A stretch of DNA of 64,000 nt from contig NZ_JQEI01000023.1 of assembly GCF_000743355.1 (NCBI RefSeq), forward strand, positions 242,050 to 306,049, in the 5' to 3' direction. The DNA comes from Serratia sp. Ag1. GTDB taxonomy: Bacteria > Pseudomonadota > Gammaproteobacteria > Enterobacterales > Enterobacteriaceae. Shown one piece after another: positions 44,375 to 54,616 of the stretch (position 1 is its first letter; each line of letters begins with the position of its first letter). The notes beneath the pieces are model-generated. The model saw only the letters and a program-made list of their open reading frames with translations, was not told the origin of the DNA and made no database searches. The position numbers were made by a program, and so were the translations under genes.

Positions 44375-45574
44375 ATGAAACAGATAGTCATTATTGGCGG
44401 CGGCCAGGCCGGAGCCATGGCTGCGGCTGCGCTACGGGCACAGCAGTTTAGCGGCAGTATCACGTTAATCAGCGAAGAGCCCGAGTTGCCTTATGAGCGC
44501 CCTCCGTTGTCGAAAGACATGCTGTTGTCGCCAACACCGCAGTTGCAGGACATTCTGCCAGCCACGTTCTATGAAGAAAATCGCATTACCCTGCGCAGCA
44601 ATAAGCGGGTAGTGGCCATCGATATCAACCACAACAGCGTAGTGCTGGCCGATGGTGAAGAGTTGGCGTGGGATAAATTGCTGCTCACGACCGGGGCTAA
44701 AGCGCGCCGCCTGGCGCAGTTGGATGCGCTGGGGGATAAATCGCACACTTTGCGCACGGCGGCAGATGCCCGGCGGTTGCGCAGCGTGTTGAACGCGGGC
44801 CAGCAGATTCTGATTGTCGGGGCGGGCACCATCGGCCTGGAGCTGGCGGCCAGCGCTACGCAGCGTGGTTGCCAGGTGACGGTAGTGGAACAGGCTCCAA
44901 TAGTGATGGGGCGTAACGCACCGCCACCCGTGCGTGATTACCTGATGAATCTGCATCAGCAACATCAGGTGCGTTTTTGCCTGGATGCGCGGATCGAGCA
45001 TGCAGCACTTGAGCAGGAGCGGGTGGTACTGACGTTGCAGAGCGGTGAACAGTTGCGCGGTGATGCGGTGATTTATGGCATCGGCATTGAGGCCAACGAT
45101 CAACTGGCCGTTCAGGCCGGGCTGGCTACCGCGAACGGCATCATCGTTGACGACCAGTGCCGCACGTCGGTAGCCAATATCTATGCGGCTGGTGACGTCA
45201 CTTTGCGCCGCCAGAATGGGCAACTGGTACGTCTGGAAACCTGGGACAACGCCAATCAACAGGCGCTGGTGGCGGCCTGCGCCATGCTGGATAAACCGTT
45301 ACCCGCAGCGGTGCCGATGTGGTTCTGGACCGATCAATTTGACAGCAATATCCAGTTTGTTGGCGCGATGCACAGCGATCGCTGGCTGATGCGCGGGAAT
45401 ACCAAGGGGCACAGCGTGATCTGGTTTGCGCTGCAAGACGGCAGGCTGACCGGTGCGATTACGCTGAATCAAGGCCGGGAAATCCGCCATCTGCGCAAGT
45501 TGATCCAGCAGGGCATAACGCTGGATGAGAAACAACTGCTTGATCCGCAGGTGGCGCTGAAAAACCTGATTTAG
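44375..45574 (+). CDS. hcaD: 3-phenylpropionate/cinnamate dioxygenase, ferredoxin reductase subunit
   Basis: A 399-residue FAD reductase. FAD motif IIGGGQAGAMAAAALR (about 5-20), NAD motif ILIVGAGTIGLELAASA (about 147-163) and the C-terminal FAD segment NIYAAGDVTLRR (about 268-279) are intact. It transfers electrons from NADH to the HcaC ferredoxin. AGGAG stands before the ATG. Its end overlaps the convergent mhpR end by four bases. Confidence 0.95.
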   Translation: MKQIVIIGGGQAGAMAAAALRAQQFSGSITLISEEPELPYERPPLSKDMLLSPTPQLQDILPATFYEENRITLRSNKRVVAIDINHNSVVLADGEELAWDKLLLTTGAKARRLAQLDALGDKSHTLRTAADARRLRSVLNAGQQILIVGAGTIGLELAASATQRGCQVTVVEQAPIVMGRNAPPPVRDYLMNLHQQHQVRFCLDARIEHAALEQERVVLTLQSGEQLRGDAVIYGIGIEANDQLAVQAGLATANGIIVDDQCRTSVANIYAAGDVTLRRQNGQLVRLETWDNANQQALVAACAMLDKPLPAAVPMWFWTDQFDSNIQFVGAMHSDRWLMRGNTKGHSVIWFALQDGRLTGAITLNQGREIRHLRKLIQQGITLDEKQLLDPQVALKNLI

Positions 45575-46377
45575 CGGCTATGTGGAGTGTCTTGGCGTAT
45601 GCCTGCTTCGATGCGCCGTGCGGTTTCCTGCAGAGTGGCCAGATGGCGTTCTGCCGCCTGCTCAATGGACATCGCTTTGGCGATATACACCAGATTCAGG
45701 CTGGCGATCACCCGCTGTTGACTATGGATGGGCACGGCAATTGAGGCGATTTTCTGTTCTTGCTGCCAACCCATGTAGTTTTCACCGTAACCGCGCTGCC
45801 GGATGCGTTGCAGAATACCCGCCAGGCGCAGTGGCTCGCGCGCCAGGCGGTATTCCACTTCATCGCGGGTGGCCAGCAGTGAGATCAACGCTTCCCGCTC
45901 ATGGTCCGGGCAAAACGCCAGATAGGTCAGCCCGGAAGCGGTCAGCAGCAAGGGCAGGCGGCGGCCAACCATCGAGCGGTGGAACGACAGGCGGCTGAAA
46001 CGGTGGGTGGTTTCACGTACCACCATGGCGTCGACATTCAGGGTGCTGACGTCGGTGGGCCATACCACCTCTTGCAACAGCTTCCCCAGCAGCGGGGCCG
46101 CGATGGCGGAGATCCATTGCTCATCGCGGAACCCTTCGCTCAATTCACGCACTTTGAGCGTGAGCTGGTAGCTGTCGTCCGAGGGGCTGCGGCGCACATA
46201 GCCCTCTTCCTGCAATGTTTCCAGCAGGCGGCGCACGGTGGTGCGGTGCAAAAGTGTGATGGCGCTCAACTGCGCAATGCTGGCACCGCCGTCCAACCGA
46301 TTCAGCACGTTGAGTAGCGCCAATCCGCGCGTCAGGCCGCGCACGGTTTTGTATTCGGTATTGGGGTCGGTTTGCAT
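45571..46377 (-). CDS. mhpR: IclR-family activator MhpR
   Basis: A 268-residue IclR protein that closely follows E. coli MhpR: YKTVRGLTRGLALLNVLNRLDGG, a winged helix with LHRTTVRRLLETLQEEGYV, then WPTDVSTLNVDAMVVRETTH and SIAVPIHSQQRVIASLNLVY. MhpR activates the mhp catabolic genes with 3-hydroxyphenylpropionate-type inducers. The start at 46377 gives MQTDPNTEYKTV, in register with the E. coli protein; an ATG at 46389 is also possible. It is divergent from mhpA and separates the hca and mhp arms. Confidence 0.95.
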   Translation of the reverse strand: MQTDPNTEYKTVRGLTRGLALLNVLNRLDGGASIAQLSAITLLHRTTVRRLLETLQEEGYVRRSPSDDSYQLTLKVRELSEGFRDEQWISAIAAPLLGKLLQEVVWPTDVSTLNVDAMVVRETTHRFSRLSFHRSMVGRRLPLLLTASGLTYLAFCPDHEREALISLLATRDEVEYRLAREPLRLAGILQRIRQRGYGENYMGWQQEQKIASIAVPIHSQQRVIASLNLVYIAKAMSIEQAAERHLATLQETARRIEAGIRQDTPHSR

Positions 46378-46410
46378 TATTGGCCTCAATAAATCCTTTT
46401 AAAACAGTTA

Positions 46411-46427
46411 TGTGCGCTTGGTGCACA
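46411..46427 (+). promoter_or_regulatory. MhpR binding site
   Basis: TGTGCGCTTGGTGCACA differs at three positions from the 17-bp MhpR operator of E. coli as I recall it (GGTGCACCTGGTGCACA). It is centred about 60 bp upstream of the predicted mhpA transcription start, close to the E. coli position of about -58. Confidence 0.75.
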
Positions 46428-46443
46428 GCTTAAGGAGTTTTCA

Positions 46444-46472
46444 TTGTAGACGAAAAATTCGCCTCATATACT
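46444..46472 (+). promoter_or_regulatory. Predicted mhpA promoter
   Basis: TTGTAG (46444-46449) and TATACT (46467-46472) stand 17 bases apart. The weak -35 and good -10 fit a promoter that needs MhpR (and perhaps CRP) for activity. Expected start near 46479, about 32 bp before the mhpA ATG. Confidence 0.6.
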
Positions 46473-46510
46473 CCCAAAACAATAAAAAATTGTTAACAAG
46501 TGAGTAACCT

Positions 46511-48178
46511 ATGCCCTACAACAATTCTTCAGAACACAGTCTGGTTGCCGATTACCAGGCTCAGGTGGCTATCGTCGGTGCTGGCCCGGTTGGCCTGATG
46601 ATGGCGAATTATCTTGGTCAGATGGGGATTGAGGTTCTGCTGATCGAGAAGCTCGATACCCTGATTGATTACCCACGTGCCATTGGCATTGACGACGAAG
46701 CGCTGCGCACTATTCAGGCCGTTGGCTTGGTTGATAACGTCTTGCCGCATACCACCCCGTGGCACGCGATGCGGTTTCTGACGCCGAAAGGGCGCTGCTT
46801 TGCCGACATCCAGCCGATGACCGACGAGTTTGGCTGGTCACGCCGCAACGCCTTTATTCAGCCGCAGGTGGATGCCGTGCTGTTTGATGGCCTGAAACGC
46901 TTCCCCAAGGTGCGCAGCCTTTTCTCCCGCAGCCTGATGGCGTTCAGCCAGGATGCGAACGGCGTCACGCTGCAAATTGAGAATGACGAAGGCCAGTGCG
47001 AAACGGTGCGCGCCGCTTGGCTGGTGGCCTGTGACGGCGGCAGCAGTTTTGTGCGCCGTACTTTGGGCATCGCCTTTGAGGGTAAAACCGCTCCCAATCA
47101 ATGGGTGGTGGTGGATATCGCCAACGATCCGCTCAGCACGCCGCATATCTATATGTGCTGTGACCCGGTGCGGCCTTACGTTTCGGCGGCGTTGCCCCAT
47201 GGCGTGCGGCGTTTCGAGTTTATGGTGATGCCGGGTGAGACCGAAAGCGAACTGAGCAAGCCCGAGAAAATGCGCGAACTGCTGGCGAAGGTGCTGCCCG
47301 ATCCCGAGCGGGTGGAACTGATCCGCCAGCGGGTTTACACCCACAACGCCCGCCTGGCCGCGCAGTTCCGCGTCGATCACATTCTGTTGGCGGGGGATGC
47401 GGTGCATATCATGCCGGTGTGGCAAGGGCAGGGCTATAACAGCGGCATGCGTGATGCCTTCAATCTGGCCTGGAAACTGGCGATGGTGGTCAATGAGCAG
47501 GCAAAAGAAACGCTGCTGAATACCTACCAGCAGGAACGCCGCGATCATGCCAAAGCGATGATCGATCTTTCTGTTACCGCCGGGCATGTGCTGGCTCCGC
47601 CGCGTCGCTGGCAGGGCAAACTGCGTGATGGTTTGAGCTGGGCATTCAACTACCTGCCGCCGGTCAAACGTTATTTCCTCGAAATGCGCTTTAAGCCGAT
47701 GCCGCAATACCAAATTGGCGCACTGGTGGTGGGCAAAGAGAAAAACTCACCAACCGGGCGGATGTTTATTCAGCCGAGAGTCACGCTGGTTAACGGCCAG
47801 CAACGGCTGCTGGACGACGTCATCGGGCCGCATTTTGCCATTATCGCCTGGGGCTGTAACCCGCAGTGGGGCATGAGCGACGCACAGATCGCGCAGTGGC
47901 AAAAAGCGGGTACGCAATTTATTCAGGTGGTGCCAGAAGTGCAATTACCGGCCATCGGCCAACGCCCAGCCGGTGTGATTTGCCTCGGCGATACCACCGG
48001 GCGGCTCAAAGACTGGTTCGCCAGCCAGCAGCATTCGATTGTGGTGCTGCGCCCTGACCGGTTTATCGCCGGAATGGCGACGCCACAGACGCTCGGCAGC
48101 CTGATGGAAGCCCTGGCCGTAGCCGTTTCGCTCTCTTCCCCGCTGCTCACTCCCATTATTGAAAATAAGGTGGCTTGA
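46511..48178 (+). CDS. mhpA: 3-(3-hydroxyphenyl)propionate hydroxylase
   Basis: A 555-residue class A flavoprotein monooxygenase. The FAD motif [20 protein letters not shown] (about 19-38), the [10 protein letters not shown] segment (about 176) and the second FAD motif [16 protein letters not shown] (about 294-309) are typical. Long stretches match E. coli MhpA. It hydroxylates 3-hydroxyphenylpropionate (or 3-hydroxycinnamate) to the 2,3-dihydroxy acid, the point where the hca branch joins. It leads the mhpABCDFE operon. Confidence 0.96.
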   Translation: MPYNNSSEHSLVADYQAQVAIVGAGPVGLMMANYLGQMGIEVLLIEKLDTLIDYPRAIGIDDEALRTIQAVGLVDNVLPHTTPWHAMRFLTPKGRCFADIQPMTDEFGWSRRNAFIQPQVDAVLFDGLKRFPKVRSLFSRSLMAFSQDANGVTLQIENDEGQCETVRAAWLVACDGGSSFVRRTLGIAFEGKTAPNQWVVVDIANDPLSTPHIYMCCDPVRPYVSAALPHGVRRFEFMVMPGETESELSKPEKMRELLAKVLPDPERVELIRQRVYTHNARLAAQFRVDHILLAGDAVHIMPVWQGQGYNSGMRDAFNLAWKLAMVVNEQAKETLLNTYQQERRDHAKAMIDLSVTAGHVLAPPRRWQGKLRDGLSWAFNYLPPVKRYFLEMRFKPMPQYQIGALVVGKEKNSPTGRMFIQPRVTLVNGQQRLLDDVIGPHFAIIAWGCNPQWGMSDAQIAQWQKAGTQFIQVVPEVQLPAIGQRPAGVICLGDTTGRLKDWFASQQHSIVVLRPDRFIAGMATPQTLGSLMEALAVAVSLSSPLLTPIIENKVA

Positions 48179-48179
48179 T

Positions 48180-49124
48180 ATGAACGCTTATCTCCATTGC
48201 CTCTCTCACTCACCGCTGGTGGGGTACGTTGATCCGGCCCCTGCCGTGCTGGCCGAAGTGGAAAACACCATTGCTGATGCGCGGGAGCGGATCCACGCAT
48301 TTGATCCTGAACTGGTGATCTTGTTTGCCCCGGACCATTACAACGGCTTTTTCTACGACATCATGCCGCCGTTCTGTATTGGCATGGCCGCCACGGCGAT
48401 TGGGGATTTCGGCAGCGCGGCGGGCGCGATCCCGGTACCTGCCGGGCTGGCTGAAGCCTGTGCTCAGGCGGTGCTGGAGGCAGGGGTCGATGTGGCGGTG
48501 TCTTACTGTATGCAGGTGGATCACGGTTTTGCCCAACCGCTGGAGTATTTGCTCGGCGGCCTGGCGAATTACCCGGTGCTGCCGGTATTTATCAACGGTG
48601 TGGCCCCGCCGTTACCGAACTTCCAGCGCACGCGTCTGTTGGGGGAAGCTATCGGGCGCTTTGCCCGTGGGCTGAATAAACGCGTGCTGATGTTGGGCTC
48701 CGGCGGCTTATCGCACCAGCCCCCGGTGCCGCAACTGGCCGGGGCCGATGCGCATATGCGCGATCGCCTGTTGGGCAGTGGCCGCCAATTGCCGCCAGAT
48801 GAGCGCCAACTGCGCCAACAGCGCGTGATTTCAGCCGCTCGTGCCTTTGTACAGGATGAGAACTCGCTGCATCCGCTCAACCCGGTCTGGGATAACCAGT
48901 TTATGGACATTCTTTCTAGCGGCAAGCTGGCGGAACTGGACGCGCTCGGTAATCAGGAACTGTCGGATATTGCGGGCCGTTCGACCCATGAGGTTAAAGC
49001 CTGGATGGCAGCTTTTGCGGCACTCTCGGCATTTGGCCCTTATCAGGCCGAAGGCCGTTATTACCGTGCCATCCCCGAATGGATCGCCGGATTTGGCTCC
49101 CTCAGCGCTGCTCCACGCGGCTGA
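48180..49124 (+). CDS. mhpB: 2,3-dihydroxyphenylpropionate 1,2-dioxygenase
   Basis: A 314-residue class III (LigB-type) extradiol dioxygenase. [18 protein letters not shown] at the N-terminus, [11 protein letters not shown] (about 50-60) and [12 protein letters not shown] (about 112-123) hold the iron ligands and catalytic His. It cleaves the catechol ring meta to the hydroxyls. The start at 48180 matches E. coli MhpB; an upstream in-frame codon at 48159 would lie inside mhpA. Confidence 0.97.
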   Translation: MNAYLHCLSHSPLVGYVDPAPAVLAEVENTIADARERIHAFDPELVILFAPDHYNGFFYDIMPPFCIGMAATAIGDFGSAAGAIPVPAGLAEACAQAVLEAGVDVAVSYCMQVDHGFAQPLEYLLGGLANYPVLPVFINGVAPPLPNFQRTRLLGEAIGRFARGLNKRVLMLGSGGLSHQPPVPQLAGADAHMRDRLLGSGRQLPPDERQLRQQRVISAARAFVQDENSLHPLNPVWDNQFMDILSSGKLAELDALGNQELSDIAGRSTHEVKAWMAAFAALSAFGPYQAEGRYYRAIPEWIAGFGSLSAAPRG

Positions 49125-49150
49125 AATCACCAAAATGACAGGAAGAGATC

Positions 49151-50008
49151 ATGACATTATTTACTGAAGAAAATACCAGCCACTTTGTGCAAATCCGCGA
49201 AGGGGATGCCGATCTGCGTATCCATTACAACGACTGCGGCAGCGGCGCGGAAACCGTGGTGATGTTGCACGGCTCTGGCCCTGGGGCCAGCGGTTGGGCC
49301 AATTTCAGCCGCAATATTGAACCGCTGACGGCGGCGGGCTACCGCGTGATCTTATTGGACTGCCCCGGTTGGAGCAAAAGCGACTCGATCGTCAGTACCG
49401 GTTCGCGTTCGGATCTCAACGCCCGCATTCTGAAAGGGCTGGTGGACAAGCTGGATCTGCCACAGGTGCACCTGCTGGGGAACTCGATGGGCGGCCACAG
49501 CGCCGTAGCTTTTACCCTGAGCTGGCCGGAGCGCGTCGGCAAACTGGTGTTGATGGGCGGCGGTACCGGCGGGGCCAGCCCGTTTGTGCCGATGCCGACG
49601 GAGGGGATCAAACTGCTGCAAGGTCTGTATCGCGAACCGAACATCGACAACTTGCGCAAAATGATGAACATCTTTGTTTACGATCCTAGCGACCTGACCG
49701 AAGCGCTGTTTAAAACGCGCCTCGATAATATTCTGGCGAACCGCACTCACCTGGAAAACTTCATCAAAAGCCTGGAAATCAATCCGAAACAGTTCCCGGA
49801 TTTCAGCCCGCGCTTAGGCGAAATCAAGGCCAAAACGCTGATTGTCTGGGGACGTAACGATCGCTTTGTGCCAATGGATACCGGCCTGCGTTTGCTGGCT
49901 GGCATTGCCGGATCGCAGTTGCACGTGTTCAGCAACTGCGGGCACTGGGCGCAGTGGGAACATGCGGAGACCTTTAACCGTATGGTGCTGGATTTCCTCA
50001 GCCATTAA
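49151..50008 (+). CDS. mhpC: 2-hydroxy-6-oxonona-2,4-dienedioate hydrolase
   Basis: A 285-residue C-C bond hydrolase of the alpha/beta fold. The oxyanion region [14 protein letters not shown] (about 38-51), nucleophile elbow [12 protein letters not shown] (Ser about 113), acid Asp in WGRNDRFVP and His in NCGHWAQWE form the active site. It splits the ring-fission product into 2-hydroxypentadienoate and succinate (fumarate from the cinnamate branch). It is 26 bp from mhpB. Confidence 0.96.
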   Translation: MTLFTEENTSHFVQIREGDADLRIHYNDCGSGAETVVMLHGSGPGASGWANFSRNIEPLTAAGYRVILLDCPGWSKSDSIVSTGSRSDLNARILKGLVDKLDLPQVHLLGNSMGGHSAVAFTLSWPERVGKLVLMGGGTGGASPFVPMPTEGIKLLQGLYREPNIDNLRKMMNIFVYDPSDLTEALFKTRLDNILANRTHLENFIKSLEINPKQFPDFSPRLGEIKAKTLIVWGRNDRFVPMDTGLRLLAGIAGSQLHVFSNCGHWAQWEHAETFNRMVLDFLSH

Positions 50009-50022
50009 TCAGGGGGCGAGTT

Positions 50023-50820
50023 ATGAGTGATTACAGTCTGGAGCAACTGGCCGAGGCGTTACGCCAGTCAGAAACCAGCGGCAAGGCAATAGAACCGTTA
50101 CGCGATCGCCTTGGGGTTGGCAATGGTGAAGCTGCTTATGCCATCCAGCAACTGAATGTGCAGCATTGGCAGGCCGCTGGCCGCCGCGTGGTGGGGCGCA
50201 AAGTGGGCCTCACCCATCCTAAGGTGCAGCAGCAATTGGGGGTAGATCAGCCCGATTTTGGCACGCTGTTTGCCGACATGTGCTACGGCGATAACCAGGG
50301 CATTGCGTTTTCACGCGTGATGCAACCGCGCATTGAGGCAGAGATCGCCTTGGTGCTGAACCGCGATCTGCCGCATGCCGACACCACTTTCGACGAGCTG
50401 TGCAGCGCGGTGGAATGGGTGATGCCCGCGCTGGAAGTGGTGGGGAGCCGCATCAAAGACTGGTCGATCAAGTTTGTTGATACCGTGGCAGATAACGCCT
50501 CCTGTGGCGTGTATGTGCTGGGGGGGCCAGCACGCCGCTTGGCTGGGCTGGATTTGCAAAATTGTGTCATGAGCATGACGCGCAATAGTGAAGAGGTTTC
50601 GCGCGGGCGCGGTAGCGAATGCCTGGGGCACCCGATAAACGCCGCAGTCTGGCTGGCTCGCAAGATGGCCAGTTTGGGTACGCCGCTGCGGGCGGGTGAT
50701 GTAGTACTGACCGGAGCGCTGGGGCCGATGGTGGCAGTGAACTCCGGCGACAGTTTTAAGGCAGAAATCGACGGTATCGGTACGGTAGCGACCTATTTTT
50801 ATGAGGATAACGCGTCATGA
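50023..50820 (+). CDS. mhpD: 2-keto-4-pentenoate hydratase
   Basis: A 265-residue hydratase of the fumarylacetoacetase-like fold. [23 protein letters not shown] (about 60-82), [13 protein letters not shown] (metal-binding Glu residues, about 102-114) and [18 protein letters not shown] (about 193-210) agree with E. coli MhpD. It adds water to give 4-hydroxy-2-oxovalerate. It overlaps mhpF by four bases (ATGA). Confidence 0.96.
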   Translation: MSDYSLEQLAEALRQSETSGKAIEPLRDRLGVGNGEAAYAIQQLNVQHWQAAGRRVVGRKVGLTHPKVQQQLGVDQPDFGTLFADMCYGDNQGIAFSRVMQPRIEAEIALVLNRDLPHADTTFDELCSAVEWVMPALEVVGSRIKDWSIKFVDTVADNASCGVYVLGGPARRLAGLDLQNCVMSMTRNSEEVSRGRGSECLGHPINAAVWLARKMASLGTPLRAGDVVLTGALGPMVAVNSGDSFKAEIDGIGTVATYFYEDNAS

Positions 50821-51755
50821 GTAAGAGAAAAGTGGCGATCATCGGTTCCGGCAATATCGGCACTGACCTGATGATCAAAATAATGCGTAATGCCAAACAC
50901 CTGGAGATGGGGGTGCTGGTGGGGATCGATCCGGAATCGGATGGTTTGGCGCGCGCACGCCGCTTGGGCGTACCGACCTGCCATGCTGGCGTACAGGGGC
51001 TGATCGCCATGCCGGAGTTTGCCGGGATCGACTTTGTGTTTGATGCCACCAGCGCCGGAGCGCACGTGAAGAATGACGCGGTGCTGCGGGCCGCCAAACC
51101 GGGGATTCGGCTGATCGATCTCACGCCTGCGGCGATTGGCCCTTATTGCGTGCCGGTGGTGAATCTGGAACAGAATCTCAGCCAGGGCAATGTCAACATG
51201 GTGACCTGCGGCGGGCAGGCCACGATTCCCATGGTGGCGGCGGTGGCAAGGGTGGCCAAGGTTCACTACGCCGAAATCATCGCCTCAATTGCCAGTAAAT
51301 CTGCCGGGCCAGGCACCCGTGCCAATATCGATGAATTTACCGAAACCACCAGCAAAGCGATTGAAGCGGTGGGCGGAGCAGAGCGCGGCAAAGCCATCAT
51401 CGTGCTGAACCCGGCAGAACCGCCGCTGATGATGCGCGATACCGTTTATGTGCTTAGCGAAGCGGTGGATCAGGCCAAAGTCGAGGCGTCGATCAATGAA
51501 ATGGCTGCCGCCGTACAGGCTTATGTGCCGGGCTATCGCCTGAAACAGAAAGTGCAGTTTGATGTGATCCCGCCGGAAGCACCGCTCAATCTGCCAGGTA
51601 TTGGCCGTTTTTCTGGCCTGAAAACCTCGGTATTTGTCGAAGTTGAAGGGGCGGCGCACTATCTGCCTGCCTATGCTGGCAACCTCGATATCATGACTTC
51701 TGCTGCGCTGGCGACCGCCGAGCGTATGGCTCAGGCGATGGGAGTACGGGTATGA
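50817..51755 (+). CDS. mhpF: Acetaldehyde dehydrogenase (acylating)
   Basis: A 312-residue CoA-acylating aldehyde dehydrogenase of the DmpF/MhpF type. The NAD loop [16 protein letters not shown] (about 7-22) and the catalytic Cys in [13 protein letters not shown] (about 128-140) are present. Acetaldehyde from MhpE is channelled directly to it and becomes acetyl-CoA. The stop overlaps the mhpE start by four bases, consistent with the obligate MhpE-MhpF complex. Confidence 0.97.
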   Translation: MSKRKVAIIGSGNIGTDLMIKIMRNAKHLEMGVLVGIDPESDGLARARRLGVPTCHAGVQGLIAMPEFAGIDFVFDATSAGAHVKNDAVLRAAKPGIRLIDLTPAAIGPYCVPVVNLEQNLSQGNVNMVTCGGQATIPMVAAVARVAKVHYAEIIASIASKSAGPGTRANIDEFTETTSKAIEAVGGAERGKAIIVLNPAEPPLMMRDTVYVLSEAVDQAKVEASINEMAAAVQAYVPGYRLKQKVQFDVIPPEAPLNLPGIGRFSGLKTSVFVEVEGAAHYLPAYAGNLDIMTSAALATAERMAQAMGVRV

Positions 51756-52762
51756 ACGGGAAAAAAATCACTATTTCGGACGTGACATTACGCGACGGGA
51801 TGCACGCGATTCGTCACCAGTACACGCTGCAAAACGTGCAGGATATTGCGCGCGTACTGGACGCGGCCAAGGTGGATTCAATCGAAGTGGCACATGGTGA
51901 TGGCCTGCAAGGTTCCAGCTTCAACTACGGTTTTGGTGCGCACACCGATCTGGAGTGGATTGCGGCGGCGGCAGACGTTACCCAGCATGCGAAAATCGCC
52001 ACTTTATTGCTGCCGGGGATCGGCACCATTCACGATCTGAAAGATGCCTACCAGGCAGGCGCGCGGGTGGTGCGTGTGGCGACCCATTGCACCGAGGCGG
52101 ATGTGTCAAAACAGCACATTGCCTATGCCCGTGAACTGGGGATGGACACCGTGGGCTTCCTGATGATGAGCCATATGACTACGCCGGAAAACCTGGCCAG
52201 CCAGGCCAAACTGATGGAAAGCTACGGCGCGACCTGTATCTATGTGGTGGATTCCGGTGGTGCGATGAATATGAACGATATTCGTGCCCGTTTCCGCGCG
52301 CTGAAAGCGGTACTGAAACCGGAAACCCTGACCGGGATACATGCGCACCATAACCTCAGCCTTGGCGTGGCAAACTCGCTTGTGGCGGTGGAAGAAGGCT
52401 GCGATCGCGTGGATGCCAGCCTGGCGGGCATGGGGGCCGGGGCGGGCAATGCGCCGCTGGAGGTGTTTATCGCGGCGGCGGATAAGCTTGGCTGGAACCA
52501 TGGCACCGATCTGTATGCCTTGATGGACGCCGCCGACGATCTGGTGCGCCCGTTGCAGGATCGACCCGTACGTGTCGATCGCGAAACGTTGGCGCTCGGT
52601 TACGCCGGAGTCTATTCCAGCTTCCTGCGCCACTGCGAAGTGGCAGCGGCAAAATACGGCATCAACGCGGTGGATATTCTGGTGGAACTGGGTAAACGCC
52701 GGATGGTGGGCGGCCAGGAAGATATGATCGTCGATGTGGCCTTGGATTTACGCTCTCGCTGA
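51752..52762 (+). CDS. mhpE: 4-hydroxy-2-oxovalerate aldolase
   Basis: A 336-residue class II aldolase of the HMGL-like TIM barrel. [16 protein letters not shown] (about 8-23, Arg-Asp catalytic pair), the metal site [15 protein letters not shown] (about 197-211) and the C-terminal DmpG communication domain are complete. It gives pyruvate and acetaldehyde. It is the last gene of the mhp operon; no mhpT-type transporter follows. Confidence 0.97.
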   Translation: MNGKKITISDVTLRDGMHAIRHQYTLQNVQDIARVLDAAKVDSIEVAHGDGLQGSSFNYGFGAHTDLEWIAAAADVTQHAKIATLLLPGIGTIHDLKDAYQAGARVVRVATHCTEADVSKQHIAYARELGMDTVGFLMMSHMTTPENLASQAKLMESYGATCIYVVDSGGAMNMNDIRARFRALKAVLKPETLTGIHAHHNLSLGVANSLVAVEEGCDRVDASLAGMGAGAGNAPLEVFIAAADKLGWNHGTDLYALMDAADDLVRPLQDRPVRVDRETLALGYAGVYSSFLRHCEVAAAKYGINAVDILVELGKRRMVGGQEDMIVDVALDLRSR

Positions 52763-52800
52763 TTATCTTTGGAATAGTGAGTTGGTTAATTTGCGAACTT

Positions 52801-52829
52801 GATCACTTGACCGATCAAGTGATCTTACC
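52801..52829 (+). promoter_or_regulatory. Palindrome and possible promoter upstream of the PTS operon
   Basis: GATCACTTGA (52801-52810) and TCAAGTGATC (52815-52824) form a perfect 10-bp inverted repeat with a 4-base centre. A -35-like TTGACC (52807) overlaps it, and a -10-like TATGTT lies 18 bases further. This geometry suits an operator for the GntR/UTRA repressor encoded at the end of the operon. A terminator role after mhpE is less likely, as there is no T-run. Confidence 0.5.
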
Positions 52830-52873
52830 CTATGTTGAGAACACCTTCTTTTCCGATCCAGGGAACGGTTCTT

Positions 52874-53845
52874 ATGGGATTTATTCGCACGTTAAACGGT
52901 GATATTGCTGCCAACCAACTCGGTGTGACCTACAGCCACGACCATATCTATTGCATTCCGCCTTATTGGGTAGAGCGTCAGGATGACGATCTGCTGCTGG
53001 ACGATCCCGCGGCTTCCGAGCGGGAACTGGCGGATTTCTATCAGGCGGGTGGGCGGGCCATTTACGATGCCACCGCCCCTGACTACGGTCGCCAGGTGGT
53101 GACGGTCGCTGAAATGGCCAAGCGCCAGCAGGTGCACGTGATTGCCACCACCGGTTTCAACAAAGGATTCCTCTGGAGCAGTCTCCGGCCCGGTTCAACA
53201 CAGACCTTTGCCGACTGGATTGAACGCTCGTCGATCGATGCCTTGGTGGAGCATGTTTGCCATGAAGTCACTACCGGCATTGAAGGGAGCGATTATCGCG
53301 CGGGCATGGTGAAGTGCGGCACGGGTTACAACACCATTTCCTCATTAGAGCGCAAAACCATGGAGGTGATCGTCAGGGCCCAGCAACTGACGGGGGCTCC
53401 GATGCACAGCCATACGGAAATGGGCACCATGGGGCTGGAGCAGGCACAGATCTTTCAGGCTTTGGGGCTGGATTTGTCCCGCCTGTGTTTTGCTCATATG
53501 GATCGTAACCCCGATCCGTGGCTGCACCGCCAGATTGCCAACACTGGTGCATTCCTCTCTTTTGACGGCATGAGCCGTATCAAATACTACCCAGAACATA
53601 TCCGCACGCAGGCCATATTGGCACTGTGTAAACGCGGCTATCAGAAACAGATTTTAATCGGCGGCGATTTTGCCCGTAAATCCATGAGTGCTCACTACGG
53701 CAAAGGCGGTTTGGGGCTGAAATTTATCCTGGCCGATTGGCGACCAAGATTTATTGCCGAAGCTCAGGAAGAGGGGCTGGATGGCGAAGCTTTGTTGCAT
53801 GATTTCCTGGTCGAAAACCCTGCCCGTTATTTTGCTTTCGGCTAA
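52874..53845 (+). CDS. Phosphotriesterase-family metal-dependent hydrolase (putative lactonase)
   Basis: A 323-residue amidohydrolase-superfamily protein of the phosphotriesterase group. Metal ligands: YSHDHIYC (His-x-His, about 20-27), the Lys of GMVKCGTGY (bridging), the His of HSHTEMG and of CFAHMDRN, and the Asp of IGGDFARK. Relatives next to PTS genes are known to open phosphorylated sugar lactones, which would fit the EIIABC genes that follow; true phosphotriesterase activity is unlikely. AGGGAA precedes the ATG at 52874; an upstream ATG at 52832 lies in the promoter region. First gene of the operon. Confidence 0.82.
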   Translation: MGFIRTLNGDIAANQLGVTYSHDHIYCIPPYWVERQDDDLLLDDPAASERELADFYQAGGRAIYDATAPDYGRQVVTVAEMAKRQQVHVIATTGFNKGFLWSSLRPGSTQTFADWIERSSIDALVEHVCHEVTTGIEGSDYRAGMVKCGTGYNTISSLERKTMEVIVRAQQLTGAPMHSHTEMGTMGLEQAQIFQALGLDLSRLCFAHMDRNPDPWLHRQIANTGAFLSFDGMSRIKYYPEHIRTQAILALCKRGYQKQILIGGDFARKSMSAHYGKGGLGLKFILADWRPRFIAEAQEEGLDGEALLHDFLVENPARYFAFG

Positions 53846-53854
53846 GGGGGCATC

Positions 53855-54616
53855 ATGAAGCTGCATGAGTTTAATGAGCAACAGGCCAAACAGGCGCTGG
53901 CAAAGGCGCAGATCGCTCTGCTGCCGTTGGGAGCGGTGGAGCCGCATGGCGATCACCTGCCGTTGGAGACCGACAATCTGTTAGCCGAACGCTTCTGTGC
54001 CTTGCTGGATCAGCAATTGGGGGAGGCGGCGATCAGCCTGCCGGTAGTGCCTTACAGCCAGGTGTGGTCACTGCGCGGGCATGCCGGGGCGATCGATATT
54101 GGCAATGAGCTGTTGGTACAACTGCTGGTGGCGCTGGCAGGCAATATGGCCAGCTATGGCATTGCTACTACAGCGGTGATCAATGCGCATTACGGCAATT
54201 TTGACGCCATCAAAGCCGCCGCAAGAATGCTGAAAGAACAGGGCATTACGCTGCTCAGCTATAGCTGGGCCGGGATGGACGCCTGCGCTAGCCAATTACG
54301 CACCTCTGCGGTTGCTTACCCTGGCTATATGCATGCGGATGAGATTGAAACATCCCTGATGCTGGCGCTGGCACCGGAACAGGTTGATATGGCGCTGGCG
54401 CGAGCGCACTACCCGCGATTCCCGGAAAACTTTCGCTACCGACCCGTGCGCTGGACGGAGTTTTCTGACTATGCGGTGCTGGGGGATCCGAGTTGTGCCA
54501 GCGAGGAGAAAGGGCAGGTATTGGTGCAGCAGGCGCTGGAGGCCACGCTGGCTTCCATCCGCCATCATTTGGCAGAGGGAGGCAGCCATGATCGTGCAAC
54601 AAGCCATCAGTATTGA
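53855..54616 (+). CDS. Creatininase-family hydrolase
   Basis: A 253-residue creatininase/MftE-like protein. GAVEPHGDHLPLETDN (about 27-42; Glu, His and Asp ligands), VINAHYGNFDAI (about 108-119) and GYMHADEIETSLMLAL (about 151-166) are the family's metal-site motifs, although the usual NGHGGN is NAHYGN here. Members hydrolyse cyclic amides, formamides or cleave C-N bonds. The substrate is unknown; the operon context suggests a sugar derivative with an amide or lactam. Its last 29 bp overlap the EIIA gene. Confidence 0.8.
   Translation: MKLHEFNEQQAKQALAKAQIALLPLGAVEPHGDHLPLETDNLLAERFCALLDQQLGEAAISLPVVPYSQVWSLRGHAGAIDIGNELLVQLLVALAGNMASYGIATTAVINAHYGNFDAIKAAARMLKEQGITLLSYSWAGMDACASQLRTSAVAYPGYMHADEIETSLMLALAPEQVDMALARAHYPRFPENFRYRPVRWTEFSDYAVLGDPSCASEEKGQVLVQQALEATLASIRHHLAEGGSHDRATSHQY

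Noticed and set aside
46838..47713. Minus-strand frame of 291 codons, His-rich
   Set aside because: Antisense to mhpA, which is unmistakable; His-rich composition is typical of a reverse-strand shadow.
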